Positions 15,290 through 19,018 of a stretch of 19,018 bases of DNA are shown in pieces. The DNA lies in NCBI GenBank assembly GCA_016840125.1, contig JAEOSY010000521.1, positions 1-19,018 on the forward strand, in the 5' to 3' direction. The notes below the pieces were generated by a model that was given only the letters and a program-made list of their open reading frames with translations, did no database searches and was not told the origin of the DNA. Positions within the stretch are counted from its first letter, which is position 1, and every line of letters starts with the position of its first letter. Made by a program: the position numbers and the translations under genes. This DNA comes from Candidatus Helarchaeota archaeon. Lineage in GTDB: Archaea; Asgardarchaeota; Lokiarchaeia; Helarchaeales; HEL-GB-A.

Positions 15290-17135
15290 ACTCTCGGAAA
15301 AACTTGTTATAAATCTCAAAGAACGTGTCATAATGGAGTTCCAGTAGATCCAGATGTTTCGTAGCCATTTGAGGTGCAACTTTCCTTTCAAGTGCATCTT
15401 TTCGAATGTTCTCTATCATATACTCGGGATAAAACTGTGGTGCCCGAAGATCCGTAAGAAGTATTACCCAATCCTCTTTGGTCTCATCTTTGAATATTTT
15501 AACGATTCCTGCCTCTTCCATCTTCCGAATGATGGTTAACATGTCGACTGCGTCATCACCCATTCCCTTTGGGAATTTCTTGAGAGGGTACATGCGGTTC
15601 CTTAAAAGGGTTAATGTTACGAAAATGTCTGAATCTTGTAAATGTTCTGCAATCAACTCATTATCCTCAGAGGTCGGTTTATATTCGTCAAAGAACTTTC
15701 CTACAAGACTGAGATATTGTTCGGCGACCAATGGTGATGGACGATTTTTTTGACATTCCTCAATTATTTTTGTAACAGGAGTTCTCATGATTTCAAAATC
15801 GGAAATTAAAAACAAATGGACATCGAAATTCCCTTCGAACCACTCCATCTGCACCAATTCCGTCTGTACAAGCAGATCAATCACCTCGTTGATTCTAGAG
15901 AGTTTTGGTTTCATGAGCTTCCCTTCGAGAATCTTCAAGATTTCGCTTTTATTTCTTGCACGCTCTCGTAATAATTTAAAAATTGTAAAACCCAGCTCCG
16001 AGGAATAAATTTTAGCTAATATCTGTTCCCTTCCTAAATAACGGATCTCATCGTATTCGATGCCTGCTTCTCTATCTTTCCTTTGGTAATTTTCCGATTT
16101 ACGTAACATAATGACGCTCTTAGCTCGATACGTTTCGGTGTCAAGAAATAGGGTTACTTGAATGACATTTTCTAAAAATTCCATAACGTCATCCAGCCGT
16201 CTTTTCGTTATAGTTCTGATTTTTTTTGGATCCTCCTCTATGGTTTGTCCAATTGTATAGCCTTTCTCCGCTAAGACATCGATTAGGTTATCATCGATAT
16301 CTAATCCAAGGATCAATGCAACCTTTTTACTGAGTTCTATCAATTTATTGAGTGGAACCCCAATCGCTTTGTAGATGCCCGCTGGATTAACTTTCTCTAG
16401 ATCCGCGAGGGTGTAGATTTCAAGGTTACTCAATTTCTCCGTTATTTCTGGACCAATACCGTCAATTGACTCAACACTTAGCGTATCTAACGTAGACCCA
16501 ATAGTTCCAGGAGGCGGCATCCGAATTTTCGGTTTTTCTTTTTTCCGTCTGTGTAAAATAGAAATCGAGTTGTTCCTGCAGGTCATTGCATCAAGAAACA
16601 TAGTAATCTGCACAACTTTCCCTAAGAAGACCCTAACCTCATCCTTGCTTTTCTTGAAAATATTTTGTAAAATACCAATTTTCTCTCCGATCGCCTGTTC
16701 AATCGTATAGTTCTTCGCCGCTAATTGATCAATCATGTCCGAATCGAGTTCAATTTCTAGGATTCTTGCCGCTTTCTGTTGGTGCTCCATCAGCCTATGG
16801 GTTGGAATCTTGGTGAGCAAGGTGATATTCTCAGGTACGACCTGTGCCAGCTTTTCAAGGGTGGTGATCCCAATCGGCTTCAATTTGTTTGTAACTTTGG
16901 AACCAATCCCATCCACGACCTCGACACTTAAGTCGTCCAGAGTGATCTCAGGCTGAGCTTCTACCTTCTGTTCAACAGGTTTATCCTTTGTCGGTGCAAT
17001 CTTCCCAGGTGTAGGCGGCTTCCCTATTAATTGTGGCGTTTCTGCTCCTTTCAGATTCGATTTATCCTTTACAATGGTAGCGGAGGATTCCTTTTCGTCC
17101 GTAGATTCCTCTTTTGCTTTTTCATCCTTTGCCAT
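15288..17135 (-). CDS. Duplicated helix-hairpin-helix protein with winged-helix C-terminal part
   Basis: A soluble 615-residue protein. Residues 1-65 are Lys/Glu/Pro-rich and probably disordered. Two tandem copies of a ~130-residue unit follow, at about 66-198 and 216-346, offset by exactly 150. Each begins T-L-D-x-L-S-V-E-x-x-D-G-I-G, a helix-hairpin-helix with DGIG at 75-78 and 225-228, then a second hairpin-like part, then a helical segment ending in a strand (TMFLDA / TLFLDT). Each copy resembles the HhH pairs of RadA and other DNA-binding proteins. The rest, about 375-615, is helical with two winged-helix-like stretches (about 380-450 and 505-562). Nucleic-acid binding is likely, but HhH pairs can also bind proteins. 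Start ATG 17135 has GGAGATG as ribosome binding site and lies 13 bases after the repeat surface protein's stop, so translation of the two is tightly linked. Confidence 0.82.
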   Translation of the reverse strand: MAKDEKAKEESTDEKESSATIVKDKSNLKGAETPQLIGKPPTPGKIAPTKDKPVEQKVEAQPEITLDDLSVEVVDGIGSKVTNKLKPIGITTLEKLAQVVPENITLLTKIPTHRLMEHQQKAARILEIELDSDMIDQLAAKNYTIEQAIGEKIGILQNIFKKSKDEVRVFLGKVVQITMFLDAMTCRNNSISILHRRKKEKPKIRMPPPGTIGSTLDTLSVESIDGIGPEITEKLSNLEIYTLADLEKVNPAGIYKAIGVPLNKLIELSKKVALILGLDIDDNLIDVLAEKGYTIGQTIEEDPKKIRTITKRRLDDVMEFLENVIQVTLFLDTETYRAKSVIMLRKSENYQRKDREAGIEYDEIRYLGREQILAKIYSSELGFTIFKLLRERARNKSEILKILEGKLMKPKLSRINEVIDLLVQTELVQMEWFEGNFDVHLFLISDFEIMRTPVTKIIEECQKNRPSPLVAEQYLSLVGKFFDEYKPTSEDNELIAEHLQDSDIFVTLTLLRNRMYPLKKFPKGMGDDAVDMLTIIRKMEEAGIVKIFKDETKEDWVILLTDLRAPQFYPEYMIENIRKDALERKVAPQMATKHLDLLELHYDTFFEIYNKFFRE

Positions 17136-17148
17136 TCATTCATCTCCA

Positions 17149-19018
17149 TTAACCGGGCTTCTTCATCACCTTTACTCCTGGTGCTTCTAACTTTACCTGA
17201 GGTAGTTTCGTGATCTTCAGCTTCTTCTGGATCATTTCATCTACTGCACTTTGCCGTTTAGCTATATTCATGGGCTCTGGCTGGATTTTCCCAGCGTTAA
17301 TCCCTTTCTTCAACTTGCGAATCGTTCGGACTGTCTTTGGGACTTTGAAGTAAAATTGCCATGATAGAAATCCAGCTGCGATCGCGCCTGCAACTACCGC
17401 TGCTATTATAATTATTAAGACGGGATCAACACCTGAAGGTTCTACCCACGTGATCGAAATCCGTTCAGACGCCTCTGCAAGGTACGTCGAGTTAGCCCAG
17501 ACTATAAAATCATAGGTAGCTACGTTTTCCGTAATCACTGTCCGTGTAAAAGTCCGCTCCCCCACAAAATTGGAATCTAAGGTTATGTTCACTCCTGCAA
17601 TTGGATCATACATCCAAAAAGCCGATACATTGCCTGAACCTGCTGTGCAGGTGATCGTGATGGTTACCGAATCGCCTTTTTCCGGTGCGGCATTATCCAC
17701 ACTAAGTACTATGGAAGGCGGTGTTGGTACAATCCATAAAATGGTCACCTGCTTCTCAACTGGCGCTCCAAGGGTGGAATTTGCCCAGAAGCTGTAGATA
17801 TTTGTCGTTGGGGCAAAACTGGTGTTTTCTACGGAAAAAGTTTGAACTGATGCAATGTTGCTTCCGAGTGTTATATTCTGATCAAGTAGGGGATTATAAT
17901 ACCAGAGTTGTGAAATGATTCCGGAACCAGGAATACAGGTCACGTTGATTTGTGTCCATTGGGTGGGATAGATGTTAGTTGCGTTATAGGTTGTACTTAG
18001 TATAGGAGACTGCGGAGTTATCCATACTATAAGAATTGATTCCGTTACTTCCAATCCTGCGCTGGTATTTGCCCAAAATTGGTAAGTATAGGTCCCTTCT
18101 ACAGCACTCGTATTAACTATGTTGAAGATCTGGGTAGTGGAAAAGCTGGTGGCTAAAGTATGATTCTGAGAATCTAATGGATTATAATACCATAGTTGAT
18201 TAACTGGTTCGGAGCCTGGTTGGCATTGAACGGTTAGGTTAGTAGCCAGATTGATATAAGGATTGGTCACGTTTGCAAACACGGTAATTGAGGGTGGCAG
18301 GGGATCTATCCAGAGTACTATCACAAAAGTAGATACTTCCAAATCACTACTGGAGTTGGCCCAGAATGTGAATTGGGCGGATGTTTTCGTGGCACTTGTG
18401 AAGGTAAGACTAAAAGTTTGGAGCCCTACAAAGTTGGTGTCAAGAGTAACATTACTTGAAGTTAATCCGTTATAGTACCAGAGTCGTGAAACGGCAAAGG
18501 ATCCCGATTGACATGTTACATTGATTTGAGACCAATAATTGACTTCTAGAACCGTCGCATTTATCGCTATTGCTAAAATCGGGGCTTGGGGATCAACCCA
18601 TGCAATTGAGATCGTATCAAAGACCTCTAAACCAAATGTACAATTAGCCCAGAATATGAACTGATAGGATCCTGCAACGGCGCTCGTGAATTCTGGATAA
18701 TAATTTCTGGAACCTGCAAAGTTGGAATCAAGTGTAACATTACTTAGTGTTAGTGGGTTATAATACCATAGAACGGAAACATTTCCTGAGCCACTCTGAA
18801 CTTGAACTGTTAATTGTATTGCGTAATCTGTATAGGGGCTTGTGGTATTAGCAGTCACAGTCAAGATGGGCTCTTGAGGATCAACCCAGATTACTGTCAT
18901 AGATTGATACGTTTCTAATCCTAAGCTAGAGTTTACCCAGAATTCAAAATTATTAGATCCAGCTGTTGCACTTGTAAAATTTAATATATATGTACGTAGT
19001 CCTGTGAAGTTTGAATCC
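17149..19018 (-). CDS. Repetitive membrane-anchored surface protein, 5' end outside window
   Basis: The frame stays open to the window edge. An ATG at 18900 falls inside a repeat and is not the start. What is seen is about 622 residues. The outer part consists of a 96-residue unit repeated without indels, each with D-S/T-N-F near the start, F-W-A-N-S/C-T in the middle, W-V/I-D/T-P-x-x-P-I, then N-V-T-C-x-x-G-S and L-W-Y-Y-N-P-L. This suggests Ig-like beta sandwiches with a conserved Trp core. Sequons (Asn-X-Ser/Thr) are dense, so heavy N-glycosylation is likely. A single membrane helix follows (PVLIIIIAAVVAGAIAAGFL; about 70-90 residues before the C-terminus), then a basic cytoplasmic tail of about 65 residues rich in Lys, Arg and Pro. 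It would act as an adhesin, stalk or receptor. It shares a transcript with the helix-hairpin-helix protein downstream. Confidence 0.85.
   Translation of the reverse strand, partial: DSNFTGLRTYILNFTSATAGSNNFEFWVNSSLGLETYQSMTVIWVDPQEPILTVTANTTSPYTDYAIQLTVQVQSGSGNVSVLWYYNPLTLSNVTLDSNFAGSRNYYPEFTSAVAGSYQFIFWANCTFGLEVFDTISIAWVDPQAPILAIAINATVLEVNYWSQINVTCQSGSFAVSRLWYYNGLTSSNVTLDTNFVGLQTFSLTFTSATKTSAQFTFWANSSSDLEVSTFVIVLWIDPLPPSITVFANVTNPYINLATNLTVQCQPGSEPVNQLWYYNPLDSQNHTLATSFSTTQIFNIVNTSAVEGTYTYQFWANTSAGLEVTESILIVWITPQSPILSTTYNATNIYPTQWTQINVTCIPGSGIISQLWYYNPLLDQNITLGSNIASVQTFSVENTSFAPTTNIYSFWANSTLGAPVEKQVTILWIVPTPPSIVLSVDNAAPEKGDSVTITITCTAGSGNVSAFWMYDPIAGVNITLDSNFVGERTFTRTVITENVATYDFIVWANSTYLAEASERISITWVEPSGVDPVLIIIIAAVVAGAIAAGFLSWQFYFKVPKTVRTIRKLKKGINAGKIQPEPMNIAKRQSAVDEMIQKKLKITKLPQVKLEAPGVKVMKKPG
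17607..19018 (-). repeat. Direct repeat array, 288-base period, in the surface protein gene
   Basis: The codons for W-Y-Y-N/W-M-Y-D recur with their plus-strand anchor bases at 17607, 17895, 18183, 18471 and 18759, always exactly 288 bases apart, equal to 96 codons. The last copy toward 17607 is most diverged (CATACATCC against TATAATACC). The array runs off the window edge, so the copy number is unknown and at least five are visible plus parts of two more. Confidence 0.85.

Noticed and set aside
18898..18900. ATG at 18900 (minus strand) as start of the repeat surface protein
   Set aside because: The frame continues to the window edge and the upstream residues match the repeat unit, so the true start lies outside.
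17607..19018. CRISPR-like or satellite array because of regular repeats
   Set aside because: The period is 288 bases, the copies are diverged and coding, and unit length equals 96 codons, so it is a protein repeat.

Overview
The window looks archaeal, and an Asgard or closely related lineage is my best guess. This is inference; no rRNA or ribosomal-protein marker is present. The evidence is AT-rich TATA-like boxes about 25-40 bases before starts, poly-T stretches after stops, and very short or missing leaders. There are also many surface proteins loaded with Asn-X-Ser/Thr sequons, a tungsten-type aldehyde:ferredoxin oxidoreductase, and a eukaryote-like JAMM (Rpn11/CSN5-type) isopeptidase domain fused to TPR helices. 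GC content looks moderate, roughly the low forties.

Layout. (1) 1-3808, plus strand: the 3' part of a large unrecognised protein with hydrophobic segments. It is followed by a two-gene surface cluster: a secreted glycoprotein-like protein with a PPC-like beta domain and a C-terminal sorting-signal-like anchor, then a six-helix membrane protein. (2) 3809-4036: a decayed 99-base duplicate of the middle of that membrane-protein gene, then the probable promoter of the next gene. (3) 4037-6961, plus strand: a two-gene metabolic operon of an NAD(P)-dependent epimerase/dehydrogenase and an aldehyde:ferredoxin oxidoreductase. A small HEAT-repeat gene follows to 7518. (4) 7566-10567, minus strand: a SAM methyltransferase, then two tandem paralogous membrane-anchored transglutaminase-like proteins. 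(5) 10667-15237, plus strand: an AMP-forming acyl-CoA synthetase with a large extra insert, a double-GNAT acetyltransferase, and the TPR-JAMM-winged-helix fusion. (6) 15288-19018, minus strand: a giant repeat surface protein, incomplete at its 5' end, with a membrane anchor and a basic cytoplasmic tail. It is tightly coupled to a soluble helix-hairpin-helix/winged-helix protein.

How they fit together. Three themes recur: cell-surface display (the repeat protein, the PPC-like protein, the transglutaminase-like pair, the N-terminal unknown), acyl/aldehyde metabolism (oxidoreductase, acyl-CoA synthetase, GNAT, epimerase), and eukaryote-like protein handling (the JAMM fusion). The two most interesting items are the JAMM fusion, which joins in one chain parts that eukaryotic lid-type complexes spread over MPN and PCI subunits, and the receptor-like repeat protein co-transcribed with a putative nucleic-acid-binding partner. 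There is no tRNA, rRNA, CRISPR array or insertion sequence that I could see, and no gene-free stretch longer than about 230 bases.
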